Shown here in pieces: positions 24,791 through 36,815 of a stretch of 64,000 nt of DNA (its first letter is position 1; every line of letters starts with the position of its first letter). Source of the DNA: Hybos culiciformis (lineage: Eukaryota; Arthropoda; Insecta; Diptera; Hybotidae). Under the pieces are notes generated by a model. That model saw only the letters and a list, made by a program, of their open reading frames with translations. It was not told the origin of the DNA and made no database searches. The stretch is taken from positions 16,355 through 80,354 of the forward strand of contig CAXFZM010000367.1 in assembly GCA_964007475.1 (NCBI GenBank), in the 5' to 3' direction. Both the position numbers and the translations under genes were made by a program.

Positions 24791-27700
24791 ATTACTCCGG
24801 CTCCAGACCTCGGAGAACCTCCGTTTTTGGCTTAAATTAAAGGTCTAGAAATTACGCTTCTTTCTGTGCAATTTTTATGTAAATCGGTTTTCTAGATCCG
24901 GAGAAATAAACGATAAGGTGAGCAAACCTCCTAACTTTAACACATAAAATGTTGACTTTGGGCTGGTTTTTTGTTCATTACTCCGGCTCCAGACCTCGGA
25001 GAACCTCCGTTTTTGGCTTAAATTAAAGGTCTAGAAATTACGCTTCTTTCTGTGCAATTTTTATGTAAATCGGTTCTCTAGATCCGGAGAAATAAACGAT
25101 AAGGTGAGCAAACCCCCTAACTTTAACACATAAAATGTTGACTTTGGGCTTGTTTTTTGTTCATTACTCGGGCTCCAGACCTCGGAGAACCTTCGTTTTT
25201 GGCTTAAATTAAAGGTCTAGAAATTACGCTTCTTTCTGTGCAATTTTTATGAAAATCGGTTTTCTAGATCCGGAGAAATAAACGATAAGGTGAGCAAACC
25301 CCCTAACTTTAACACATAAAATGTTGACTTTGGGCTGGTTTTTTGTTCATTACTCCGGCTCCAGACTTCGGCGGACCTCCGTTTTTGGCTTAAATTAAAG
25401 GTCTAGAAATTACGCTTCTTTCTGTGCAATTTTTATGAAAATCGGTTTTCTAGATCCGGAGAAATAAACGATAAGGTGAGCAAACCCCCTAACTTTAACA
25501 CATAAAATGTTGACTTTGGGCTGGTTTTTTGTTCATTACTGCGGCTCCAGACTTCGGCGGACCTCCGTTTTTGGCTTAAATTAAAGGTCTAGAAATTACG
25601 CTTCTTTCTGTGCAATTTTTATGAAAATCGGTTTTCTAGATCCGGAGAAATAAACGATAAGGTGAGCAAACCCCCTAACTTTAACACATAAAATGTTGAC
25701 TTTGGGCTGGTTTTTTGTTCATTACTCCGGCTCCGGACCTCGGAGAACCTCCGTTTTTGGCTTAAATTAAAGCTCTAGAAATTACGCTTCTTTCTGTGCA
25801 ATTTTTATGTAAATCGGTTGTCTAGATCCGGAGAATAAACGATAAGGTGAGCAAACCCCCTAACTTTAACACATAAAATCTTGACTTTGGGCTGGTTTTT
25901 TGTTCATTACTCCGGCTCCAGACTTCGGCGGACCTCCTTTTTTGGCTTAAACTAAAGGTCTAGAAATTACGCTTCTTTCTGTGCAATTTTTATGAAAATC
26001 GGTTTTCTAGATCCGGAGAAGTAAACGATAAGGTGAGCAAACCCCCTAACTTTAACACATAAAATGTTGACTTTGGGCTGGTTTTTTGTTCATTACTCCG
26101 GCTCCAGACTTCGGCGGACCTCCGTTTTTGGCTTAAATTAAAGGTCTAGAAATTACGCTTCTTTCTGTGCAATTTTTATGAAAATCGGTTTTCTAGATCC
26201 GGAGAAGTAAACGATAAGGTGAGCAAACCCCCTAACTTTAACACATAAAATGTTGACTTTGGGCTGGTTTTTTGTTCATTACTCCGGCTCTAGACCTCGG
26301 AGAACCTCCGTTTTTGGCTTAAATTAAAGGTCTAGAAATTACGCTTCTTTCTGTGCAATTTTTATGAAAATCGGTTTTCTAGATCCGGAGAAATAAACGA
26401 TAAGGTGAGCAAACCCCCTAACTTTAACACATAAAATGTTGACTTTGGGCTGGTTTTTTGTTCATTACTCCGGCTCCAGACCTCGGAGAACCTCCGTTTT
26501 TGGCTTAAATTAAAGCTCTAGAAATTACGCTTCTTTCTGTGCAATTTTTATGAAAATCGGTTTTCTAGATCCGGAGAAATAAACGATAAGGTGAGCAAAC
26601 CCCCTAACTTTAACACATAAAATGTTGACTTTGGGCTGGTTTTTTGTTCATTACTCCGGCTCCGGACCTCGGAGAACCTCCGTTTTTGGCTTAAATTAAA
26701 GCTCTAGAAATTACGCTTCTTTCTGTGCAATTTTTATGTAAATCGGTTTTCTAGATCCGGAGAAATAAACGATAAGGTGAGCAAACCCCCTAACTTTAAC
26801 ACATAAAATGTTGACTTTGGGCTGGTTTTTTGTTCATTACTCGGGCTCCAGACCTCGGAGAACCTTCGTTTTTGGCTTAAATTAAAGGTCTAGAAATTAC
26901 GCTTCTTTCTGTGCAATTTTTATGAAAATCGGTTTTCTAGATCCGGAGAAATAAACGATAAGGTGAGCAAACCCCCTAACTTTAACACATAAAATGTTGA
27001 CTTTGGGCTGGTTTTTTGTTCATTACTCCGGCTCCAGACCTCGGAGAACCTCCGTTTTTGGCTTAAATTAAAGCTCTAGAAATTACGCTTCTTTCTGTGC
27101 AATTTTTATGAAAATCGGTTTTCTAGATCCGGAGAAATAAACGATAAGGTGAGCAAACCCCCTAACTTTAACACATAAAATGTTGACTTTGGGCTGGTTT
27201 TTTGTTCATTACTCCGGCTCCAGACCTCGGTGAACCTCCGTTTTTGGCTTAAATTAAAGGTCTAGAAATTACGCTTCTTTCTGTGCAATTTTTATGAAAA
27301 TCGGTTTTCTAGATCCGGAGAAATAAACGATAAGGTGAGCAAACCCCCTAACTTTAACAGATAAAATGTTGACTTTGGGCTGGTTTTTTGTTCATTACTC
27401 CGGCTCCAGACCTCGGACAACCTCCGTTTTTGGCTTAAATTAAAGGTCTAGAAATTACGCTTCTTTCTGTGCAATTTTTATGTAAATCGGTTTTCTAGAT
27501 CCGGAGAAATAAACGATAAGGTGAGCAAACCCCGTAACTTTAACACATAAAATGTTGACTTTGGGCTGGTTTTTTGTTCATTACTCGGGCTCCAGACCTC
27601 GGAGAACCTTCGTTTTTGGCTTAAATTAAAGGTCTAGAAATTACGCTTCTTTCTGTGCAATTTTTATGAAAATCGGTTTTCTAGATCCGGAGAAATAAAC

Positions 27701-27951
27701 GATAAGGTGAGCAAACCCCCTAACTTTAACACATAAAATGTTGACTTTGGGCTGGTTTTTTGTTCATTACTCCGGCTCCAGACTTCGGCGGACCTCCGTT
27801 TTTGGCTTAAATTAAAGGTCTAGAAATTACGCTTCTTTCTGTGCATTTTTTATGAAAATCGGTTTTCTAGATCCGGAGAAATAAACGATAAGGTGAGCAA
27901 ACCCCCTAACTTTAACACATAAAATGTTGACTTTGGGTTGGTTTTTTGTTC
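24791..27951. repeat. Domain II lead-in, 17 monomers
   Basis: Length is 17 x 186 minus 1 bp (gagaataaac at about 25,835). It includes a gcggctccagacttcgg monomer (25,535), two ctccggacctcgg monomers (25,721 and 26,650), an aaactaaagg monomer with aaaatcttgac (25,906) and several aaagctctag and cgggctcc monomers. The order resembles stretches inside copies A and B (around 34.3-36.1 kb) without matching them throughout. It has more private variants than the blocks to its right. Confidence 0.75.
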
Positions 27952-29998
27952 ATTACTCCGGCTCCAGACCTCGGAGAACCTCCGTTTTTGGCTTAAATTA
28001 AAGGTCTAGAAATTATGCTTCTTTCTATGCAATTTTAATGAAAATCGGTTTTCTAGATCCGGAGAAATAAACGATAAGGTGAGCAAACCCCCTAACTTTA
28101 ACACATAAAATGTTGACTTTGGGCTGGTTTTTTGTTCATTACTCCGGCTCCAGACCTCGGAGAACTTCCGTTTTTGGCTTAAATTAAAGGTCTAGAAATT
28201 ACGCTTCTTTCTGTGCAATTTTTATGAAAATCGGTTTTCTAGATCCGGAGAAATAAACGATAAGGTGAGCAAACCCCCTAACTTTAACACATAAAATGTT
28301 GACTTTGGGCTGGTTTTTTGTTCATTACTCCGGCTCCAGACCTCGGACAACCTCCGTTTTTGGCTTAAATTAAAGGTCTAGAAATTACGCTTCTTTCTGT
28401 GCAATTTTTATGTAAATCGGTTTTCTAGATCCGGAGAAATAAACGATAAGGTGAGCAAACCCCCTAACTTTAACACATAAAATGTTGACTTTGGGCTGGT
28501 TTTTTGTTCATTACTCGGGCTCCAGACCTCGGAGAACCTTCGTTTTTGGCTTAAATTAAAGGTCTAGAAATTACGCTTCTTTCTGTGCAATTTTTATGAA
28601 AATCGGTTTTCTAGATCCGGAGAAATAAACGATAAGGTGAGCAAACCCCCTAACTTTAACACATAAAATGTTGACTTTGGGCTGGTTTTTTGTTCATTAC
28701 TCCGGCTCCAGACCTCGGAGAACCTCCGTTTTGGGCTTAAATTAAAGGTCTAGAAATTACGCTTCTTTCTATGCAATTTTAATGAAAATCGGTTTTCTAG
28801 ATCCGGAGAAATAAACGATAAGGTGAGCAAACCCCCTAACTTTAACACATAAAATGTTGACTTTGGGCTGGTTTTTTGTTCATTACTCCGGCTCCAGACC
28901 TCGGACAACCTCCGTTTTTGGCTTAAATTAAAGGTCTAGAAATTACGCTTCTTTCTGTGCAATTTTTATGTAAATCGGTTTTCTAGATCCGGAGAAATAA
29001 ACGATAAGGTGAGCAAACCCCCTAACTTTAACACATAAAATGTTGACTTTGGGCTGGTTTTTTGTTCATTACTCCGGCTCCAGACCTCGGACAACCTCCG
29101 TTTTTGGCTTAAATTAAAGGTCTAGAAATTACGCTTCTTTCTGTATAATTTTTATGTAAATCGGTTTTCTAGATCCGGAGAAATAAACGATAAGGTGAGC
29201 AAACCCCCTAACTTTAACACATAAAATGTTGACTTTGGGCTGGTTTTTTGTTCATTACTCCGGCTCCAGACCTCGGAGAACTTCCGTTTTTGGCTTAAAT
29301 TAAAGGTCTAGAAATTACGCTTCTTTCTGTGCAATTTTTATGAAAATCGGTTTTCTAGATCCGGAGAAATAAACGATAAGGTGAGCAAACCCCCTAACTT
29401 TAACACATAAAATGTTGACTTTGGGCTGGTTTTTTGTTCATTACTCCGGCTCCAGACTTCGGCGGACCTCCGTTTTTGGCTTAAATCAAAGGTCTAGAAA
29501 TTACGCTTCTTTCTGTGCAATTTTTATGAAAATAGGTTTTCTAGATCCGGAGAAATAAACGATAAGGTGAGCAAACCCCCTAATTTTAACCCATAAAATG
29601 TTGACTTTGGGCTGGTTTTTTGTTCATTACTCCGGCTCCAGACCTCGGAGAACCTCCGTTTTTGGCTTAAATTAAAGGTCTAGAAATTACGCTTCTTTCT
29701 ATGCAATTTTTATGTAAATCGGTTTTCATAGATCCGGAGAAATAAACGATAAGGTGAGCAAACCTCCTAACTTTAACACATAAAATGTTGACTTGGGCTG
29801 GTTTTTTGTTCATTTACTCCGGCTCCAGACCTCGGAGAACCTCCGTTTTTGGCTTAAATTAAAGGTCTAGAAATTACGCTTCTTTCTGTGCAATTTTTAT
29901 GAAAATCGGTTTTCTAGATCCGGAGAAATAAACGATAAGGTGAGCAAACCCCCTAACTTTAACACATAAAATGTTGACTTTGGGCTGGTTTTTTGTTC

Positions 29999-30174
29999 AT
30001 TACTCCGGCTCCAGACCTCCGTTTTTGGCTTAATTAAAGGTCTAGAAATTACGCTTCTTTCTGTGGCAATTTTTATGTAAATCGGTTTTCTAGATCCGGA
30101 GAAATAAACGATAAGGTGAGCAAACCCCCTAACTTTAACACATAAAATGTTGACTTTGGGCTGGTTTTTTGTTC
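29999..30174. repeat. 176-bp monomer, 10-bp deletion
   Basis: ctccagacc runs straight into tccg, losing tcggagaacc (monomer positions 20-29), which removes the left arm of the short inverted repeat. This copy also has a 1-bp loss (cttaattaaag) and a 1-bp gain (tgtggcaa), both absent from its copy B counterpart. Confidence 0.9.
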
Positions 30175-31475
30175 ATTACTCGGGCTCCAGACCTCGGAGA
30201 ACCTTCGTTTTTGGCTTAAATTAAAGGTCTAGAAATTACGCTTCTTTCTGTGCAATTTTTATGAAAATCGGTTTTCTAGATCCGGAGAAATAAACGATAA
30301 GGTGAGCAAACCCCCTAACTTTAACACATAAAATGTTGACTTTGGGCTGGTTTTTTGTTCATTACTGCGGCTTAGACCTCGGAGAACCTCCGTTTTTGGC
30401 TTAAATTAAAGGTCTAGAAATTACGCTTCTTTCTGTGCAATTTTTATGTAAATCGGTTCTCTAGATCCGGAGAAATAAACGATAAGGTGAGCAAACCCCC
30501 TAACTTTAACACATAAAATGTTGACTTTGGGCTGGTTTTTTGTTCATTACTCCGGCTCCAGACTTCGGCGGACCTCCGTTTTTGGCTTAAATTAAAGGTC
30601 TAGAAATTACGCTTCTTTCTGTGCAATTTTTATGAAAATCGGTTTTCTAGATCCGGAGAAGTAAACGATAAGGTGAGCAAACCCCCTAACTTTAACACAT
30701 AAAATGTTGACTTTGGGCTGGTTTTTTGTTCATTACTCCGGCTCTAGACCTCGGAGAACCTCCGTTTTTGGCTTAAATTAAAGGTCTAGAAATTACGCTT
30801 CTTTCTGTGCAATTTTTATGAAAATCGGTTTTCTAGATGCGGAGAAATAAACGATAAGGTGAGCAAACCCCCTAACTTTAACACATAAAATGTTGACTTT
30901 GGGCTGGTTTTTTGTTCATTACTCCGGCTCCAGACCTCGGAGAACCTCCGTTTTTGGCTTAAATTAAAGCTCTAGAAATTACGCTTCTTTCTGTGCAATT
31001 TTTATGAAAATCGGTTTTCTAGATCCGGAGAAATAAACGATAAGGTGAGCAAACCCCCTAACTTTAACACATAAAATGTTGACTTTGGGCTGGTTTTTTG
31101 TTCATTACTCCGGCTCCAGACTTCGGCGGACCTCCGTTTTTGGCTTAAATTAAAGGTCTAGAAATTACGCTTCTTTCTGTGCAATTTTTATGAAAATCGG
31201 TTTTCTAGATCCGGAGAAATAAACGATAAGGTGAGCAAACCCCCTAACTTTAACACATAAAATGTTGACTTTGGGCTGGTTTTTTGTTCATTACTCGGGC
31301 TCCAGACCTCGGAGAACCTTCGTTTTTGGCTTAAATTAAAGGTCTAGAAATTACGCTTCTTTCTGTGCAATTTTTATGAAAATCGGTTTTCTAGATCCGG
31401 AGAAATAAACGATAAGGTGAGCAAACCCCCTAACTTTAACACATAAAATGTTGACTTTGGGCTGGTTTTTTGTTC

Positions 31476-32963
31476 ATTACTCCGGCTCCAGACCTCGGAG
31501 AACCTCCGTTTTTGGCTTAAATTAAAGCTCTAGAAATTACGCTTCTTTCTGTGCAATTTTTATGTAAATCGGTTCTCTAGATCCGGAGAAATAAACGATA
31601 AGGTGAGCAAACCCCCTAACTTTAACACATAAAATGTTGACTTTGGGCTGGTTTTTTGTTCATTACTCCGGCTCCAGACTTCGGCGGACCTCCTTTTTTG
31701 GCTTAAACTAAAGGTCTAGAAATTACGCTTCTTTCTGTGCAATTTTTATGAAAATCGGTTTTCTAGATCCGGAGAAGTAAACGATAAGGTGAGCAAACCC
31801 CCTAACTTTAACACATAAAATGTTGACTTTGGGCTGGTTTTTTGTTCATTACTCCGGCTCCAGACTTCGGCGGACCTCCGTTTTTGGCTTAAATTAAAGG
31901 TCTAGAAATTACGCTTCTTTCTGTACAATTTTTATGAAAATCGGTTTTCTAGATCCGGAGAAGTAAACGATAAGGTGAGCAAACCCCCTAACTTTAACAC
32001 ATAAAATGTTGACTTTGGGCTGGTTTTTTGTTCATTACTCCGGCTCTAGACCTCGGAGAACCTCCGTTTTTGGCTTAAATTAAAGGTCTAGAAATTACGC
32101 TTCTTTCTGTGCAATTTTTATGAAAATCGGTTTTCTAGATCCGGAGAAATAAACGATAAGGTGAGCAAACCCCCTAACTTTAACACATAAAATGTTGACT
32201 TTGGGCTGGTTTTTTGTTCATTACTCCGGCTCCAGACCTCGGAGAACCTCCGTTTTTGGCTTAAATTAAAGCTCTAGAAATTACGCTTCTTTCTGTGCAA
32301 TTTTTATGTAAATCGGTTCTCTAGATCCGGAGAAATAAACGATAAGGTGAGCAAACCCCCTAACTTTAACACATAAAATGTTGACTTTGGGCTGGTTTTT
32401 TGTTCATTACTCCGGCTCCAGACTTCGGCGGACCTCCTTTTTTGGCTTAAACTAAAGGTCTAGAAATTACGCTTCTTTCTGTGCAATTTTTATGAAAATC
32501 GGTTTTCTAGATCCGGAGAAGTAAACGATAAGGTGAGCAAACCCCCTAACTTTAACACATAAAATGTTGACTTTGGGCTGGTTTTTTGTTCATTACTCCG
32601 GCTCCAGACTTCGGCGGACCTCCGTTTTTGGCTTAAATTAAAGGTCTAGAAATTACGCTTCTTTCTGTGCAATTTTTATGAAAATCGGTTTTCTAGATCC
32701 GGAGAAGTAAACGATAAGGTGAGCAAACCCCCTAACTTTAACACATAAAATGTTGACTTTGGGCTGGTTTTTTGTTCATTACTCCGGCTCTAGACCTCGG
32801 AGAACCTCCGTTTTTGGCTTAAATTAAAGGTCTAGAAATTACGCTTCTTTCTGTGCAATTTTTATGAAAATCGGTTTTCTAGATCCGGAGAAATAAACGA
32901 TAAGGTGAGCAAACCCCCTAACTTTAACACATAAAATGTTGACTTTGGGCTGGTTTTTTGTTC
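31476..32963. repeat. 744-bp tetramer in two tandem copies (copy A)
   Basis: The four-monomer string aaagctctag with ggttctctag, aaactaaagg, cttcggcgg with gagaagtaaac, and gctctagacc occurs at 31,476-32,219 and again at 32,220-32,963. The two differ by tctgtacaa (first) against tctgtgcaa (second). Confidence 0.88.
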
Positions 32964-33707
32964 ATTACTCCGGCTCCAGACCTCGGAGAACTTCCGTTTT
33001 TGGCTTAAATTAAAGGTCTAGAAATTACGCTTCTTTCTGTGCAATTTTTATGAAAATCGGTTTTCTAGATCCGGAGAAATAAACGATAAGGTGAGCAAAC
33101 CCCCTAACTTTAACACATAAAATGTTGACTTTGGGCTGGTTTTTTGTTCATTACTCCGGCTCCAGACTTCGGCGGACCTCCGTTTTTGGCTTAAATCAAA
33201 GGTCTAGAAATTACGCTTCTTTCTGTGCAATTTTTATGAAAATCGGTTTTCTAGATCCGGAGAAATAAACGATAAGGTGAGCAAACCCCCTAATTTTAAC
33301 CCATAAAATGTTGACTTTGGGCTGGTTTTTTGTTCATTACTCCGGCTCCAGACCTCGGAGAACCTCCGTTTTTGGCTTAAATTAAAGGTCTAGAAATTAC
33401 GCTTCTTTCTATGCAATTTTTATGTAAATCGGTTTTCTAGATCCGGAGAAATAAACGATAAGGTGAGCAAACCTCCTAACTTTAACACATAAAATGTTGA
33501 CTTTGGGCTGGTTTTTTGTTCATTACTCCGGCTCCAGACCTCGGAGAACCTCCGTTTTTGGCTTAAATTAAAGGTCTAGAAATTACGCTTCTTTCTGTGC
33601 AATTTTTATGAAAATCGGTTTTCTAGATCCGGAGAAATAAACGATAAGGTGAGCAAACCCCCTAACTTTAACACATAAAATGTTGACTTTGGGCTGGTTT
33701 TTTGTTC

Positions 33708-33883
33708 AATACTCCGGCTCCAGACCTCCGTTTTTGGCTTAAATTAAAGGTCTAGAAATTACGCTTCTTTCTGTGCAATTTTTATGTAAATCGGTTTTCT
33801 AGATCCGGAGAAATAAACGATAAGGTGAGCAAACCCCCTAACTTTAACACATAAAATGTTGACTTTGGGCTGGTTTTTTGTTC
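33708..33883. repeat. 176-bp monomer, 10-bp deletion
   Basis: Same 10-bp deletion as at 29,999. Its first bases read aatactcc instead of attactcc, a change absent from the copy B counterpart at 50,658. Confidence 0.9.
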
Positions 33884-35763
33884 ATTACTCGGGCTCCAGA
33901 CCTCGGAGAACCTTCGTTTTTGGCTTAAATTAAAGGTCTAGAAATTACGCTTCTTTCTGTGCAATTTTTATGAAAATCGGTTTTCTAGATCCGGAGAAAT
34001 AAACGATAAGGTGAGCAAACCCCCTAACTTTAACACGTAAAATGTTGACTTTGGGCTGGTTTTTTGTTCATTACTGCGGCTCTAGACCTCGGAGAACCTC
34101 CGTTTTTGGCTTAAATTAAAGGTCTAGAAATTACGCTTCTTTCTGTGCAATTTTTATGTAAATCGGTTCTCTAGATCCGGAGAAATAAACGATAAGGTGA
34201 GCAAACCCCCTAACTTTAACACATAAAATGTTGACTTTGGGCTGGTTTTTTGTTCATTACTCCGGCTCCAGACTTCGGCGGACCTCCTTTTTTGGCTTAA
34301 ACTAAAGGTCTAGAAATTACGCTTCTTTCTGTGCAATTTTTATGAAAATCGGTTTTCTAGATCCGGAGAAGTAAACGATAAGGTGAGCAAACCCCCTAAC
34401 TTTAACACATAAAATGTTGACTTTGGGCTGGTTTTTTGTTCATTACTCCGGCTCTAGACCTCGGAGAACCTCCGTTTTTGGCTTAAATTAAAGGTCTAGA
34501 AATTACGCTTCTTTCTGTGCAATTTTTATGAAAATCGGTTTTCTAGATCCGGAGAAATAAACGATAAGGTGAGCAAACCCCCTAACTTTAACACATAAAA
34601 TGTTGACTTTGGGCTGGTTTTTTGTTCATTACTCCGGCTCCAGACCTCGGAGAACCTCCGTTTTTGGCTTAAATTAAAGCTCTAGAAATTACGCTTCTTT
34701 CTGTGCAATTTTTATGAAAATCGGTTTTCTAGATCCGGAGAAATAAACGATAAGGTGAGCAAACCCCCTAACTTTAACACATAAAATGTTGACTTTGGGC
34801 TGGTTTTTTGTTCATTACTCCGGCTCCAGACTTCGGCGGACCTCCGTTTTTGGCTTAAACTAAAGGTCTAGAAATTACGCTTCTTTCTGTGCAATTTTTA
34901 TGAAAATCGGTTTTCTAGATCCGGAGAAATAAACGATAAGGTGAGCAAACCCCCTAACTTTAACACATAAAATGTTGACTTTGGGCTGGTTTTTTGTTCA
35001 TTACTCGGGCTCCAGACCTCGGAGAACCTTCGTTTTTGGCTTAAATTAAAGGTCTAGAAATTACGCTTCTTTCTGTGCAATTTTTATGAAAATCGGTTTT
35101 CTAGATCCGGAGAAATAAACGATAAGGTGAGCAAACCCCCTAACTTTAACACATAAAATGTTGACTTTGGGCTGGTTTTTTGTTCATTACTCCGGCTCCA
35201 GACCTCGGAGAACCTCCGTTTTTGGCTTAAATTAAAGCTCTAGAAATTACGCTTCTTTCTGTGCAATTTTTATGTAAATCGGTTTTCTAGATCCGGAGAA
35301 ATAAACGATAAGGTGAGCAAACCCCCTAACTTTAACACATAAAATGTTGACTTTGGGCTGGTTTTTTGTTCATTACTCGGGCTCCAGACCTCGGAGAACC
35401 TTCGTTTTTGGCTTAAATTAAAGGTCTAGAAATTACGCTTCTTTCTGTGCAATTTTTATGAAAATCGGTTTTCTAGATCCGGAGAAATAAACGATAAGGT
35501 GAGCAAACCCCCTAACTTTAACACATAAAATGTTGACTTTGGGCTGGTTTTTTGTTCATTACTCCGGCTCCAGACCTCGGAGAACCTCCGTTTTTGGCTT
35601 AAATTAAAGCTCTAGAAATTACGCTTCTTTCTGTGCAATTTTTATGAAAATCGGTTTTCTAGATCCGGAGAAATAAACGATAAGGTGAGCAAACCCCCTA
35701 ACTTTAACACATAAAATGTTGACTTTGGGCTGGTTTTTTGTTCATTACTCCGGCTCCAGACCT

Positions 35764-35776
35764 CGGAGAACCTCCG
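35764..35776. other. Short inverted repeat inside the monomer (positions 21-33)
   Basis: The arms cggag and ctccg flank the loop aac, a perfect 5-bp dyad. Many monomer classes alter it: cttcggcgg, gacaacctccg, gaacttccg, gaaccttcg and gagcacc. Thus the dyad is present in the consensus but not kept across the array. It may form a small cruciform or be a protein site, but its frequent loss argues against a strict requirement. Confidence 0.55.
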
Positions 35777-35889
35777 TTTTTGGCTTAAATTAAAGGTCTA
35801 GAAATTACGCTTCTTTCTGTGCAATTTTTATGAAAATCGGTTTTCTAGATCCGGAGAAATAAACGATAAGGTGAGCAAACCCCCTAACT

Positions 35890-35929
35890 TTAACACATAA
35901 AATGTTGACTTTGGGCTGGTTTTTTGTTC
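35890..35929. other. Low-variation segment of the monomer (positions 147-186)
   Basis: By eye, this 40-bp stretch, containing atgttgactttgggctgg and a T6 run, is nearly invariant in all copies. Changes are mostly seen once (for example 4,625, 21,107, 25,149, 34,037 and 63,508). The main recurrent ones are aaccca in one monomer class and gggttgg at 27,937 and about 44,700. This contrasts with positions 5-33, where at least ten alternative forms are widespread. Conserved boxes in other satellites can mark bound proteins; that role is inferred here. Confidence 0.5.
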
Positions 35930-36673
35930 ATTACTTCGGCTCCAGACCTCGGACAACCTCCGTTTTTGGCTTAAATTAAAGGTCTAGAAATTACGCTTCT
36001 TTCTGTGCAATTTTTATGTAAATCGGTTTTCTAGATCCGGAGAAATAAACGATAAGGTGAGCAAACCCCCTAACTTTAACACATAAAATGTTGACTTTGG
36101 GCTGGTTTTTTGTTCATTACTCCGGCTCCAGACCTCGGAGCACCTTCGTTTTTGGCTTAAATTAAAGGTCTAGAAATTACGCTTCTTTCTGTGCAATTTT
36201 TATGAAAATCGGTTTTCTAGATCCGGAGAAATAAACGATAAGGTGAGCAAACCCCCTAACTTTAACACATAAAATGTTGACTTTGGGCTGGTTTTTTGTT
36301 CATTACTCCGGCTCCAGACTTCGGCGGACCTCCGTTTTTGGCTTAAATTAAAGGTCTAGAAATTACGCTTCTTTCTGTGCAATTTTTATGAAAATCGGTT
36401 TTCTAGATCCGGAGAAATAAACGATAAGGTGAGCAAACCCCCTAACTTTAACACATAAAATGTTGACTTTGGGCTGGTTTTTTGTTCATTACTCCGGCTC
36501 CAGACCTCGGAGAACCTCCGTTTTTGGCTTAAATTAAAGGTCTAGAAATTACGCTTCTTTCTATGCAATTTTAATGAAAATCGGTTTTCTAGATCCGGAG
36601 AAATAAACGATAAGGTGAGCAAACCCCCTAACTTTAACACATAAAATGTTGACTTTGGGCTGGTTTTTTGTTC

Positions 36674-36815
36674 ATTACTCCGGCTCCAGACCTCGGAGAA
36701 CTTCCGTTTTTGGCTTAAATTAAAGATCTAGAAATTACGCTTCTTTCTGTGCAATTTTTATGAAAATCGGTTTTCTAGATCCGGAGAAATAAACGATAAG
36801 GTGAGCAAACCCCTC
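36674..36815. repeat. 142-bp monomer, 44-bp deletion
   Basis: caaacccc joins tcattactcc, removing monomer positions 141-184. Linked variants are gaacttccg and aaagatctag. All six copies in the window share the same break, so it arose once. Confidence 0.92.

Larger units (their letters stand above)
35744..35929. repeat. Reference monomer (consensus form, 186 bp)
   Basis: This copy equals the majority sequence and is used here to number monomer positions 1-186. It holds 72 G+C bases (38.7%). T-runs lie at positions 34-38, 82-86, 98-101 and 177-182. TCTAGA occurs twice (54-59 and 101-106) and CCGG twice (7-10 and 108-111). A small inverted repeat lies at 21-33. Variants shared by many copies fall mainly at 5-33, 47-53, 75-103, 112-117 and 137-146. 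Positions 118-136 and 147-186 change rarely and mostly in single copies. The length is close to one nucleosome plus linker, a common satellite property. Confidence 0.95.

Noticed and set aside
24791..27951. Third full copy of the 17-kb unit upstream of copy A
   Set aside because: Classes are shared with copies A and B, but the order does not stay collinear over the 17 monomers, so I call it only a related lead-in.
35830..35862. Plus-strand mini-frame starting at the atgaaaatcgg motif, 10 codons, present in most monomers
   Set aside because: Too short, broken by tgtaaat or aatgaaaatcag-type variants in many classes, and with no supporting context.
35744..35929. CENP-B box
   Set aside because: I compared the vertebrate pattern TTCGNNNNANNCGGG with the cttcggcggacctccg and attactcgggctcc variants. 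Core spacing and the CGGG end do not both match in any class.
35890..35929. Bacterial-type promoter (ttgact with a distant AT-rich box) or T-run terminator in each monomer
   Set aside because: The match is chance-level in AT-rich DNA, there are no genes to serve, and the array is of eukaryotic satellite type.
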